From: Myxococcales bacterium
GTDB taxonomy: Bacteria; Myxococcota_A; Bradymonadia; UBA7976; UBA1532
Direction of reading: 5' to 3'
NCBI GenBank assembly: GCA_020633465.1
Contig: JACKDN010000013.1
Location: 124,001-188,000 of the forward strand
DNA: 64,000 bases
Made by a program: the position numbers and the translations under genes. Shown here piece after piece: positions 26,131 through 35,056 of this stretch (position 1 is the first letter of the stretch; the number at the start of each line of letters is the position of its first letter). The notes beneath the pieces are model-generated. The model was not told the origin of the DNA, searched no databases, and saw nothing but the letters and a program-made list of their open reading frames with translations.

Positions 26131-29100
26131 TCAGGGCGCGACCGGCACGATGTGCAGCGTCACCGGCGCGGCGTCCTCGGCGTCGTAGGCCGACACCACG
26201 ATCACCACGCGCTCGCCGGCCGTCATCGTCAGGTCGAGCGCGGCCGTCCGCACGCCGGGCTCGTCGTCGCCGCAGAACAGCTCGCGGCCGCGATCGCAGT
26301 CGTCGGGGTACACGGTCAGCACCGTGTCCTTCTCCGATCCCAGCGTCGACACGTGGAAGACGCCGTCGGCGGGCGCCGTCCAGCGCAGCGCGATGTCGGG
26401 CGCGTCCTCACCCGAGCCCAGCGGCGTGCAGTCGCCGGGATCGTAGGTGTCGGTCCGACCCTCGAGCGTGCCCTGGAAGATCGCGCTGCCCACCGCCTCG
26501 CCCAGATCGCCGTCCGCGCAGGTGTCGATCCGGCAAGCCTCGGCCAGCGCGCAGTCGCCGTCGGCGCAGTCGATCAGACCGTCCCCGTCCTCGTCCTCGC
26601 CGTCCTCGCACGCCACCTCCACCGGCGCCGGGCACGCCTCGGTGCCCACGCAGCGCAGATCGTCGCAGTCCGCCGCGCCGTTGCCGTCCTCGTCGGTGCC
26701 GTCGTCGCAGGCCGGCTCGGGGCAGGCCAACGATCCCAGGCACTCGCTGTCGGCGCAGTCCGTGTCGCCGTCGCCGTCGTTGTCGGCGCCGTCGCTGCAG
26801 CTCCACTCGATGCACTCGCGCAGTCGGCTGCAGTCGTCGTCGTCGCAGTCCACCGCGCCGTCGCCGTCGCCGTCCTCGCCGTCCCGGCACCGCGTCTCGC
26901 GGCACGGCTCCCGCCCGCTGCATCCGGGATCGTCGCAGTCGACCAGCCCGTCGCCGTCCTCGTCCTCGCCGTCCCCGCAGTCGTCCTCCTGGCAGGCCCG
27001 CCGGTCGACGCAGTCGGCGTCGGCGCAGTCGACGTCGCCGTCGCCGTCGTTGTCGATCTCGTCCTCGCAGTGCAGCTCGACGCAGGGCTCGCGCGCGGCG
27101 CAGTCGGCGTCGGCGCAGTCGACGTCGCCGTCGTCGTCGTCGTCGCCGCCGTCCGCGCACATCAGCTCGACGGTCGGCTGCAGCAGCGGCGTCTCGCCCG
27201 CGATGGCGGTCTGCCAGAAGCGCAGCGCCATCTGCCGCAGCACCCCGTTGCGGTGGATCGTGAAGTGATCCGTCTCCGGATCGAGGTAGGTGGCCAGCGT
27301 CATCGGCTGCCCGTCCCGCCCGGTGGTGTTGCCGCGCACCGGCAGCGCCACGGTGGGCGGCGCGCCCACGCCCAGCGGATCGATGTCCCAGCCGGGCGGA
27401 TCGAAGGTGGGCAGATCGGCCGAGATCGTCAGGTGATCCATGCCGCGCGGCGTCGTCGTGTCGTCGGTGAAGCCGTTGATGACGAACACGTCGTTGCCCG
27501 CCGGCCGGGCCGCCGTGCCGCGCCACAGGCGCGCGAAGTTGTGGGGATCCACCGCCTCGCCCCCCAGCTGCATCATGTGCAGCGCGGGCGAGAACAGATC
27601 CAGCGGCGTCGGCGAGCCGAGCAGGCTGCGCACCACGCGCTCGAAGTCGAGCAGATCCTTCCGCTCGAGGATCGTCAGCGTCAGGTACGCGCTCAGCCCG
27701 TTGAGCACGTAGGCCACGTACTCGGTCGACACCGCCGCGGTCAGCGCGCCGGCCAGCGAGCCCTGCGAGTGCCCGCCGTACACCAGGTGAGCGGTGTCGA
27801 TGGGCGGCAGCCCCTCGAGCCCGGCGAGCTGCTCGCGGATCACCCGCACGAAGTACGCGTTCTCGGCGGCCTGCTGGCGGAAGTTGGTCCGCCCGGCGGG
27901 CGGGTTCAGGAAGTTGAAGGTCGCCAGCTCCGGGCCGCCCTGCGTGCCGGCGCGACCGCCGTGGAACTGCGGCATGAACGAGAACACCACGAAGCCCGCG
28001 TCCAGGGCCTCGGTCATCCAGCGGCCCCGCAGGTGATCCCAGCGATCCCAGCCCGTGCCGTCGATGAACACCACCGCCGGGCGCGGCCCCTCGGGCGGCG
28101 GATCCAGATCGCGCATCGCCACCGCGAAGGGCACCGGCTCCCAGCGTTGGATGGTCGGCAGGCCGTCCGCGTCCGGCACCAGGCCCCCGCCCATCTGGGT
28201 GTAGGGCGTGGCGCCGTCCTGGAAGATGGGCATCTCGACCAGGCCGCTGTAGGTCGTGATGCGCAGGCGCCGTCGGCTCCAGGCGGGATCGCGGCGGATC
28301 TCGGTCGGCGCCCGCGTCTGCACCTTCGCGGGATCGGTGACCAGCGCGTGCATCGCCCGCAGCTCGGCCACGGGATCCTGCGGCGTGAACACCGTCGCCA
28401 CCGCCACCTCGGCCGGATCCACGCCGGCCGTCTCGAGGCAGGCGCGCAGCGGCGCCAGCGTCTCGGCGAAGCGCGAGCCATCCCCCGCCCAGGCCGCCGT
28501 GAAGGCCGCCGACGGCACCGCTGGCCGCCCGAGATCGGCGCCGAAGCTGCGCAGCACCACGAACCCGTAGGGCACGGTGGGCTCGAGCACGGTGCCCACG
28601 GTGTTCTTCACCTGCAGCGTGTTCGCGTCGACGAAGCGATCGCCGTCGGCGCGCACCGCCGCCTCGACGGGCACGCGCCGCCCGCAGCCCTCACCCAGCT
28701 CGATCAGCTGCAGCGGCGAGTCCGCCGCCATCGACTCGCGGGGCGTGGGCAGGGTGACCTCGGCGATGGGATCGTCGAAGGCCACGTAGATGATCGGCAT
28801 CGTCGCGAAGCCGACGATGTGCTGCTCGATCTCGTCGCGGATGCGCACGAACGAGCCCGAGCTGCCCGCGAAGCCGGCGAGATCCGGCGTGCCCGCCGCG
28901 GTCAGCCGGGCGTCCGAGGGCCAGGGCGTCGCGTAGAAGCCCTCACCGCTGGGATCGAAGCGGGGGCGGCTGACCGGCGGCCCGGCGTCCGGCGCCGCGT
29001 CGGCCGGTCCGGCGTCCGCGGTGCGCGCGTCGGCCCCGACGACCGCGTCGCCAGCGGCGTCCGCGGGCGCCGCGTCCTGCGCGGCCGTCGCGTCGCCGGT

Positions 29101-29226
29101 GGGCCGGGCGTCGCCGAGCGCGGCGTCGTCCGTCGGCGTCGCGCCGTCGGCGGCGCCGCCGTCGTCGCAGGCGGACAGGGCGGCCAGGAGCAGAACGTAC
29201 CGGGCGGGGGAGCAGAGGCGTCGCAT
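26131..29226 (-). CDS. Lipoprotein: alpha/beta-hydrolase-like domain plus calcium-type repeats
   Basis: A 1031-residue surface lipoprotein with lipobox LSAC, then an Asp/Ala/Pro linker to about residue 85. The main domain (about 85-650) has the nucleophile elbow GGHSQGSLAG and a VVFIDGTGWDRWDH segment, consistent with an alpha/beta hydrolase such as an esterase; MDHLTISADL could supply the acid/His part. It is followed by seven Cys/Asp-rich units of the DNDGDGDVDCADADC type (about 655-890), likely calcium-binding, then a beta-sandwich like bacterial pre-peptidase C-terminal domains (about 895-1031). The mix of secreted hydrolase and calcium spacer is typical of myxobacterial surface enzymes. 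The substrate is unknown. Confidence 0.8.
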   Translation of the reverse strand: MRRLCSPARYVLLLAALSACDDGGAADGATPTDDAALGDARPTGDATAAQDAAPADAAGDAVVGADARTADAGPADAAPDAGPPVSRPRFDPSGEGFYATPWPSDARLTAAGTPDLAGFAGSSGSFVRIRDEIEQHIVGFATMPIIYVAFDDPIAEVTLPTPRESMAADSPLQLIELGEGCGRRVPVEAAVRADGDRFVDANTLQVKNTVGTVLEPTVPYGFVVLRSFGADLGRPAVPSAAFTAAWAGDGSRFAETLAPLRACLETAGVDPAEVAVATVFTPQDPVAELRAMHALVTDPAKVQTRAPTEIRRDPAWSRRRLRITTYSGLVEMPIFQDGATPYTQMGGGLVPDADGLPTIQRWEPVPFAVAMRDLDPPPEGPRPAVVFIDGTGWDRWDHLRGRWMTEALDAGFVVFSFMPQFHGGRAGTQGGPELATFNFLNPPAGRTNFRQQAAENAYFVRVIREQLAGLEGLPPIDTAHLVYGGHSQGSLAGALTAAVSTEYVAYVLNGLSAYLTLTILERKDLLDFERVVRSLLGSPTPLDLFSPALHMMQLGGEAVDPHNFARLWRGTAARPAGNDVFVINGFTDDTTTPRGMDHLTISADLPTFDPPGWDIDPLGVGAPPTVALPVRGNTTGRDGQPMTLATYLDPETDHFTIHRNGVLRQMALRFWQTAIAGETPLLQPTVELMCADGGDDDDDGDVDCADADCAAREPCVELHCEDEIDNDGDGDVDCADADCVDRRACQEDDCGDGEDEDGDGLVDCDDPGCSGREPCRETRCRDGEDGDGDGAVDCDDDDCSRLRECIEWSCSDGADNDGDGDTDCADSECLGSLACPEPACDDGTDEDGNGAADCDDLRCVGTEACPAPVEVACEDGEDEDGDGLIDCADGDCALAEACRIDTCADGDLGEAVGSAIFQGTLEGRTDTYDPGDCTPLGSGEDAPDIALRWTAPADGVFHVSTLGSEKDTVLTVYPDDCDRGRELFCGDDEPGVRTAALDLTMTAGERVVIVVSAYDAEDAAPVTLHIVPVAP

Positions 29227-29341
29227 GGCGGCTCCGATCGAAGGATCGTGGCATGCAACGCTCTCGGGGTGGGCCGGGTCAAGCGAACGGCGTGAACGGC
29301 GCGCCGCGGGGGTGGGACGGGCGCGTCCACGGCGGCCGAGG

Positions 29342-30256
29342 TCAGCGCCGCATCTCGATGGCGCCCCCGTGGAGCGTGCAGGTGCGCTGGCCGTCGCTGC
29401 CCGTGAAGTCGCCGCGGATGGCGCCGCGCAGCGTGTCGGCGTCGACGACGTGATCCAGCGTCAGCTCGAGGGTGGGCGCCGCGTGGCCGCGGGCGGCGCG
29501 CCGGCCCAGGTCGTCCAGCGTCGGAACGGCCCCCGCCAGGGTCAGCGCCTCACCCTTCATCTGCGCGCTCAGCGGCGTGCCGTCGGACAGATCCACCACC
29601 AGCGCGCCGGCGTCCCGCGTCATCTCGGCGCTCACGGTGAAGTCGTGGGACGCCTCGCTGGCGGCGCCGTCGGCGTCCCGGCACACGACGTCGTAGCGCA
29701 CCCGCAGGCGCCAGGCGCCGTCCAGGTCGAGCTCGGCGATGCGATGCAGGTTCGGCATGGGTCGGCACACCCCCGCGGGCGACGGCGCCGCCTCGGCCAC
29801 CGGCGGCGTCCGCCAGCGCGGCCGCTCGGACGCGGCGCGCCCGGCGTCCAGCACCGCGCCGCCGGGGGCGCAGACCTGCTCGCATCCGACCAGGCAGCGG
29901 TCGATGTCGCCGCCAGCGTGAGCGCAGAGCGCGTTGCACGCCGCGCAGTCCGGCAGCAAACCCCGGTCGGGCGGGGCCAGCGCCGCCGGAACGGTCTCGG
30001 CGGCGCAGCTCGGCCCGCAGCCGATGCCGTCGTCGACGGTCAGGTCGAACGTGGTGCTCGCCGGCGCGGCGATGCGATCGTCGCAGAAGAAGCCCGGCGC
30101 GCAGGGGTCGGCCGCGTCGCACGGCTGCAGCGCCTGCTCGGCGGTCGGCGGCTCGAGCGTCCGCACCGCGCCCTCGTCGTGGGTGCCCTCGGCGCAGGCC
30201 GTCAGCAGGTTCAGGGTGCTCAGGGCGCAGATCGTGGTCCAACGCGTCGCGTTCAT
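29342..30256 (-). CDS. Cys-rich lipoprotein of unknown function
   Basis: A 304-residue lipoprotein with lipobox LLTAC about 20 residues in. The mature N-terminal part is rich in Cys pairs (PCDAADPCAPGFFC, CAACNALCAHAG, RCLVGCEQVC), suggesting several disulfides. The C-terminal 130 residues are beta-rich and match no family I know. GGAG lies upstream of the ATG. It is preceded by a 170-base gap holding palindromes (see 30370) and separated by 115 bases from the hydrolase lipoprotein. Confidence 0.75.
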   Translation of the reverse strand: MNATRWTTICALSTLNLLTACAEGTHDEGAVRTLEPPTAEQALQPCDAADPCAPGFFCDDRIAAPASTTFDLTVDDGIGCGPSCAAETVPAALAPPDRGLLPDCAACNALCAHAGGDIDRCLVGCEQVCAPGGAVLDAGRAASERPRWRTPPVAEAAPSPAGVCRPMPNLHRIAELDLDGAWRLRVRYDVVCRDADGAASEASHDFTVSAEMTRDAGALVVDLSDGTPLSAQMKGEALTLAGAVPTLDDLGRRAARGHAAPTLELTLDHVVDADTLRGAIRGDFTGSDGQRTCTLHGGAIEMRR

Positions 30257-30369
30257 GGGATGACTCCAGTGTCTCGGTGGGCAGCGGCCCGTTTCGGTTT
30301 CGAGACAGGGGGATTGCAGCGGCCGTGCCACGCGTTGCGCCCTGCTCGCGCGTCACCGAGCGGCGCCCG

Positions 30370-30407
30370 GACGGTCGGTCCGACCGTCGCGACGGTGCCC
30401 AACCGTC
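30370..30407. promoter_or_regulatory. Tandem palindromes in an intergenic gap
   Basis: GACGGTCGG (30370-30378) and CCGACCGTC (30380-30388) form a perfect 9+9 palindrome around one base, and GACGGT (30391-30396) pairs with ACCGTC (30402-30407). The shared GACGGT/ACCGTC half-site suggests an operator, though a terminator downstream of the leftward gene at 30427 is equally possible. Confidence 0.4.
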
Positions 30408-30426
30408 CTGCGGGCCGTTGGACCGG

Positions 30427-31479
30427 TCAGTCGCGCGGCGCGCCGACGCCCACCCAGGCAAGCTGCAGCGCGCCGTGGCCGGCGATGGCGCCGAGCATGA
30501 TCGGCACGCCGGGCGCCGGGGGCGGGATCAGGCGCACCGTCACCGGCGCGCCGTCCACCGTCAGCGCGTGCCGGCCCAGCCAGCTGATGGTGGTGCTGAC
30601 CGGGTACAGCCCGGTGCGCGCGTGCCGCCGCGCCTCGCGCCGACCCACGGCCGTCATCAGCCACAGCGGCACCTCGCGCACCCCGTTGGCGGCGCGCGCG
30701 TGGGCGACCGCCGCGCCGCGCGCGATGGCCGCGTCCAGGGACGCCGCGATGCGCTCGGGGTCGTCGCTGTCCAGGTCGAGGTGCACGATGCCGGTCAGGT
30801 TGCCGCCCGTGCGCGCGTTCAGGTGCGGGCGCAGATCGACCGGCACGCTGACCCGCAGGGGATGCTGCGTGAAGGCGCGCGAGCGCGCGTACAGCAGCGC
30901 GCACAGGCGCGGCACGCAGCGGCCCCGTTCGTCGGGCAGCGTCTCGAGCACGACGCGGGGCTCGCCGTCGCACGGCCCGAAGGGTGGGGGACGGTCGGCG
31001 GGGGGCTCGGGCGAGGCCGCGCCGTCCCCGCCCAGATCGGCGTCGGTCAGCGGACCGGCGGGCAGCCCCTCGACGGCCTCGCCGTGGTAGGCGCGCACGG
31101 CGTCCTCGACGAAGGCCCAAAGGCCCCGGCCATCGGTGACCGCGTGCAGCGCGCGCACGCGCCAGCCCTGCGGGGTCAGCGTGATCGCCGCGACCGGGCC
31201 GCGGCCCGGATCGAGCGCGCCGTCGGCCTCGGCGACGGGCGGCGCCACGTCGGTGACCGCCCAGCGCGCCTTGCGCAGGTGCCCGCGCAGGCGCACCCGC
31301 AGGGCCGGGTGCGCGGCGAAGGCGGCGTCGAAGGCGGCCCGCCAGCGCGCGGGATCCACCGGCCCGGGCCACTCGAGGTCGAGCGTGATCGCGAAGGGCG
31401 GCGCCATGCGGCCCGCCGCCAGCCACACCCGCTCGAGGCCGGAGACCGAGCGCCCCGCGTCGTCGGCGCGCCCGCTCAC
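30427..31479 (-). CDS. Condensation-domain-like acyltransferase
   Basis: A 350-residue protein of the CoA-dependent/condensation-domain acyltransferase superfamily (NRPS C domains, PapA, wax ester synthases). The active-site HxxxDG is present as HAVTDGRG (about residues 113-120) with the preceding RVRALHAVTD strand. A second structural segment, VPVDLRPHLN followed by GGNLTGIVHLDLD, corresponds to the conserved region that latches the two half-domains. It lacks carrier domains and stands alone, so it probably transfers an acyl group to a small acceptor or peptide. It begins with GTG overlapping the stop of a 34-codon mini-gene (GTGA). Confidence 0.75.
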   Translation of the reverse strand: MSGRADDAGRSVSGLERVWLAAGRMAPPFAITLDLEWPGPVDPARWRAAFDAAFAAHPALRVRLRGHLRKARWAVTDVAPPVAEADGALDPGRGPVAAITLTPQGWRVRALHAVTDGRGLWAFVEDAVRAYHGEAVEGLPAGPLTDADLGGDGAASPEPPADRPPPFGPCDGEPRVVLETLPDERGRCVPRLCALLYARSRAFTQHPLRVSVPVDLRPHLNARTGGNLTGIVHLDLDSDDPERIAASLDAAIARGAAVAHARAANGVREVPLWLMTAVGRREARRHARTGLYPVSTTISWLGRHALTVDGAPVTVRLIPPPAPGVPIMLGAIAGHGALQLAWVGVGAPRD

Positions 31480-31580
31480 GGGCGGGTGGCCTCGGCCGGC
31501 GTCTCCATGCCCCAGCCGCAGCCGGCGCCGTACGGCTTCGGGTCGTCGGGGCCGCAGGCCCGTCTCGGCGCGGTGTTCAC
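31476..31580 (-). CDS. Candidate 34-residue mini-gene coupled to the acyltransferase
   Basis: A GTG at 31580 preceded by GGGGAGAGA opens a 34-codon frame that ends in a TGA overlapping the acyltransferase GTG. The predicted product contains two cysteines and the segment PKPYGAGCGWGMETP, and has no signal peptide or membrane helix. A separate ribosome site plus a 4-base overlap with the next gene is what a genuine small coupled gene looks like; it could also be a leader peptide controlling its neighbour. No homologue is known to me, and short frames arise easily at this GC content. Confidence 0.4.
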   Translation of the reverse strand: MNTAPRRACGPDDPKPYGAGCGWGMETPAEATRP

Positions 31581-31764
31581 GCTCGTCTCTCCCCGCTTCA
31601 GCGTCGGCCGCGCGCTGGCCGACCGTTCGCAGCCCGCCTCGTGGTCACCACCCGCCCGGCGGTGCCCAGGAAGCGCGTCGTGAAGTTGACCATGGAGGCG
31701 TCGCTGTCGAACACCCGAAAGGGCTGGGCGTCGTCGACGCCGTGCTGGCCGTCGGGGCGCCTCG

Positions 31765-34700
31765 TCAGGGCGCCGCGCACAGCAGCTGGCCGAAGGTGAC
31801 CTCGGTGTGACGCGACTCGTCCTCCTCGTCGCCGCGCACCAGCCGCACCCACGCGACCGCCTCGCCGTTGTTTCCGAGCGGCGCCACGCTGATCGGCGCC
31901 TGCAGCGCCCCGCCGGCGAGCACGCGCGTCGGGGCGGCGCGCGGCGCCGCGTCGCGCCCGAAGGTGCGCAGGTGCACCGCCCTCGAGTCGCTGCGGATCC
32001 AGACGATCCGGCTGATGCCGCCCGCCGCCGCGACCACCGGGGGCTCGGTGGCCATGCCGACCAGCCCGGCGCCGTCGATGTCGTCCACCCTCGTCGTGCC
32101 GCCGTCGTCGGGATCGACGTACACCAGCGCCGGCCGCTGCGGGACGCCCTGCGCGAAGGCGACGACGAAGCGCTGGCCGTCCCAGGTGACCGAGGGCGCG
32201 GACGCGGGGCTCGCGATCAGCGACAGGCGCGTGGCGTTCACGACCACCTGCCCCGCCGCGTCGTACACGCCGAAGAACACGCCCGACCCGCCGGCCCCCG
32301 CGGTGCGCCAGGCGACGCCGTAGTGCATCGCGTGATCGCCGGTGCCCGCCGCCAGGGCCGTGCTGTCCACCCGCCCCATCGCGGTGTGCAGCGTGACCGC
32401 GGGCTCGGTGCTGGCCCCCGTCGGGCCCATCCGCCGCATGCGCACCAGGTCGTTCGGCTGCCCGTGCTCGGCGAAGGACACCACCGCGCGCTCGCCGCCG
32501 AAGGCCAGATCGAAGCCGCCGACGTCGCCCGAGGCGACCAGCTGTTCGGGCGCCGACAGGTTCGCGTTGGTGCTCGAGAAGAAGTTGATGCCGATCGCCA
32601 TGCCGGTGCCGAAGGCCGCCGCGAGATCGGGCTCGGCGTCGCCGAAGATGCCCTCGAGGATGCCGTCGAGCAGCCCGTCCGGCAGCTCCACCCCGACGAT
32701 CGCCACGCGGTTCACCGCCTGGCCGGCGGGCACCCCCTCCAGCGCGCGCGATCCGCTCGCCGCCCCGCCGCCGTCCAGCAGCGCCACGGACGGCGCGCGC
32801 ACGCCGCCTTCGGTGAAGACGACCGCCAGGCGCTGCCCCGAGGGCGTCCAGGCCGCGTCCACGCCCACGGCCGTGCCCATGCGGCTCAGCACGATGGGCC
32901 CGAACTCGCGCTCGACGGCCTCGTCGGCGAAGCCGTCGCAGTCCTGATCCAACCCGTCGCACACGTCGTCGGGCGCGGGATCGTGCGCCGCCGTGCACAC
33001 GACGGTGTGCGTCTCCTCCGCGCAGATCGCGTTGCCCAGCGCGCACAGCCCGGGGCGCCCGGTGTCGCAGGCCACGATCTCGTCGCCGACCCCGTCCTCG
33101 TCGAGCGTCCCGTCGCAGTCGTCGTCGTCGCCGTTGCACAGATCCTCGGGCAGGGGCCGCGTCTGCCCGAGGCACGCGCCGCGCTGCCCGTTCGTGCACG
33201 TGCGCGTGCCGGCGCGGCAGATGCCGACGCCGGCGGTGCCGGCCGGGCCCTGATAGCAGGACTCGGGCGCGACGTCCTCGTCGGTCGGCCCGTCGCAGTC
33301 GTTGTCGATCCCGTCGCAGATCTCGGGCACCCCGTACACGATGCCCTGGCAGGCCGACCACGCGTTCGAGCGGCAGGTCTGCTCGCCCGGCCGGCACACG
33401 TTGTTGCCCGCGCCGCAGGGCCGCCGCGCGCCCTCGTTGCAGACGCACCCGTCGTCGGCCGCGCCGTCGCAGTCCTCGTCGATCTGGTTGCCGCAGATCT
33501 CGGCCACCGGCCCCTGCCCGCCGGTGCAGGCGGCCGCCAGCATCCCCTGCGCACAGACGCGCATGCCCTGGCTGCAGGGCGCGGCGGTCGCGTTGGGATC
33601 GGGCCAGCAGGGCACGCTGGCGTCCTCGTCGGTGTCGCCGTCGCAGTCGTCGTCCAGCCCGTTGCAGGTCTCGGTGCCGGCGGCGCCGGCGGTCACGCTG
33701 CAGCCGGCCGCGCCGTCGGGCGCGCAGGCGCGCACGCCGGCGCGGCGGCACGCCCCCACGCCCACGCTGCACGGCTCGCCCAGGTCCGGGAACGTCTCGT
33801 CCACGGCGCCGTCGCAGTCGTCGTCGCGGCCGTCGCACGCCTCGGCGGCGGCGGGCTCGACGCGGCCGGTGCAGGCCTCGGCCAGCCGCCCGGCGATGCA
33901 CCGGCGCACCCCCGGATCGCACAGCCCGGTCGCGTTGCCCTCGCACGCCGCGTCGGCGCCCTCGTCCACGCGGCCGTCGCAGTCGTCGTCGGCGCCGTTG
34001 CAGGTCTCGGCCAGCGCCACCTGGCGGTCCGTGCACTCGATCAGCGCCGGCCCGTTGCACACCTGCGTCCCCGGCACGCACACGCCCTCGCCGGCCGCGC
34101 AGGGCTCGCCGTCGACGCAGGTGCAGTCCTCGTCCACCTCGCCATCGCAGTCGTCGTTGACACCGTTGCAGCCGTCGACGTCGTCGGGCAGCCGAGCCCC
34201 GGCGCAGCTGATCTCGCCGTCGGCGCAGGCCTGCGTGCCCGCCCGGCAGGCGGTCATCGGCGCGGCCAGCCAGGCGTCGTCGCCGGGATAGCAGGGCTGC
34301 CCCACCACCGCCTCGTCCACCGCGCCGTCGCAGTCGTCGTCGACGCCGTCGCACGCGGCCGGCTCGTCCCGCGGCAGCACCTGATCGAGGCAGCGCCCGA
34401 TGGTGCCGTCGCTGCACTCGGTGCGGCCCGGGCGGCACGCGCCCGTGTCGGCCGTCCCCGGGGGCCCCGTGTAGCAGGGCTGGCGGATGTCCTCGTCGGT
34501 GCGCCCGTCGCAGTCGTTGTCGCGCCCGTCGCAGTTCTCGTCGGCCGGGGCCACGACCGCGGCCGAGCAGACCACGGCGCCGCCCACCCCGCAGCCCAGC
34601 GCCCCCTGCGCCTCGCACGCGCCCTGCCCGATGCTGCACGGGGTGCCCACCTGCAGGCCCTCGTCGGTCTGCCCGTCGCAGTCGTCGTCGCGGCCGTCGC

Positions 34701-34998
34701 ACAGCGTCTCTTCGTCGGCGCACACCGGCGGCGCGGCGTCCTCGACCGGGCCCACGTCGTCGACGCGCGCGTCGATGCGCGGCTCGCCGCCCCCGTCGGG
34801 CCCCCCGCCGGGGCGGTTGCCGCCCGCCCCCGGCACGTCGCCGTCGGGGGCCAGGCCGTTCGCCGCGACGCACAGCCCGGCGCGGCAGATCTGCCCGGCG
34901 GCGCAGTCGGAGGGCGCCGAGCACTCGTCCTCGAGCGTGGGCAGGCAGCCCGAGAGCAGCCCGACCAGCACGCCCGCCATCAAACCGGGATGTCGCAT
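31765..34998 (-). CDS. MopE-like calcium-repeat lipoprotein
   Basis: A 1077-residue lipoprotein, lipobox LLSGC. After a Cys-rich knot (CSAPSDCAAGQICRAGLC) and a Gly/Asp/Pro linker, residues about 100-690 carry eleven units built on CDGRDDDCDGQTDE-type motifs, each separated by about 45 residues with further cysteines. This repeat occurs in the copper-repressible surface protein MopE and in many myxobacterial surface proteins; the Asp ladder is expected to bind calcium. The C-terminal 380 residues form a repetitive beta-strand domain, perhaps a propeller. A 185-base gap lies between its stop and the mini-gene at 31580. A cell-surface structural or adhesive role is most likely. Confidence 0.85.
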   Translation of the reverse strand: MRHPGLMAGVLVGLLSGCLPTLEDECSAPSDCAAGQICRAGLCVAANGLAPDGDVPGAGGNRPGGGPDGGGEPRIDARVDDVGPVEDAAPPVCADEETLCDGRDDDCDGQTDEGLQVGTPCSIGQGACEAQGALGCGVGGAVVCSAAVVAPADENCDGRDNDCDGRTDEDIRQPCYTGPPGTADTGACRPGRTECSDGTIGRCLDQVLPRDEPAACDGVDDDCDGAVDEAVVGQPCYPGDDAWLAAPMTACRAGTQACADGEISCAGARLPDDVDGCNGVNDDCDGEVDEDCTCVDGEPCAAGEGVCVPGTQVCNGPALIECTDRQVALAETCNGADDDCDGRVDEGADAACEGNATGLCDPGVRRCIAGRLAEACTGRVEPAAAEACDGRDDDCDGAVDETFPDLGEPCSVGVGACRRAGVRACAPDGAAGCSVTAGAAGTETCNGLDDDCDGDTDEDASVPCWPDPNATAAPCSQGMRVCAQGMLAAACTGGQGPVAEICGNQIDEDCDGAADDGCVCNEGARRPCGAGNNVCRPGEQTCRSNAWSACQGIVYGVPEICDGIDNDCDGPTDEDVAPESCYQGPAGTAGVGICRAGTRTCTNGQRGACLGQTRPLPEDLCNGDDDDCDGTLDEDGVGDEIVACDTGRPGLCALGNAICAEETHTVVCTAAHDPAPDDVCDGLDQDCDGFADEAVEREFGPIVLSRMGTAVGVDAAWTPSGQRLAVVFTEGGVRAPSVALLDGGGAASGSRALEGVPAGQAVNRVAIVGVELPDGLLDGILEGIFGDAEPDLAAAFGTGMAIGINFFSSTNANLSAPEQLVASGDVGGFDLAFGGERAVVSFAEHGQPNDLVRMRRMGPTGASTEPAVTLHTAMGRVDSTALAAGTGDHAMHYGVAWRTAGAGGSGVFFGVYDAAGQVVVNATRLSLIASPASAPSVTWDGQRFVVAFAQGVPQRPALVYVDPDDGGTTRVDDIDGAGLVGMATEPPVVAAAGGISRIVWIRSDSRAVHLRTFGRDAAPRAAPTRVLAGGALQAPISVAPLGNNGEAVAWVRLVRGDEEDESRHTEVTFGQLLCAAP

Positions 34999-35056
34999 GA
35001 CGCGGATGGTAGTTCAGGTGCCGCGACCGACGCGAGGCGGCGGCGCGCCCCGGGGG

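Noticed and set aside
30427..31479. Nonribosomal peptide synthetase condensation enzyme
   Set aside because: The HxxxDG motif is real, but no adenylation, carrier or thioesterase domains exist in the window, so only a generic acyltransferase call is made.
31598..31693. A 31-codon frame (MVNFTTRFLGTAG...) between the MopE-like gene and the mini-gene
   Set aside because: It has no ribosome site and no coupling to a neighbour; judged too weak to annotate.
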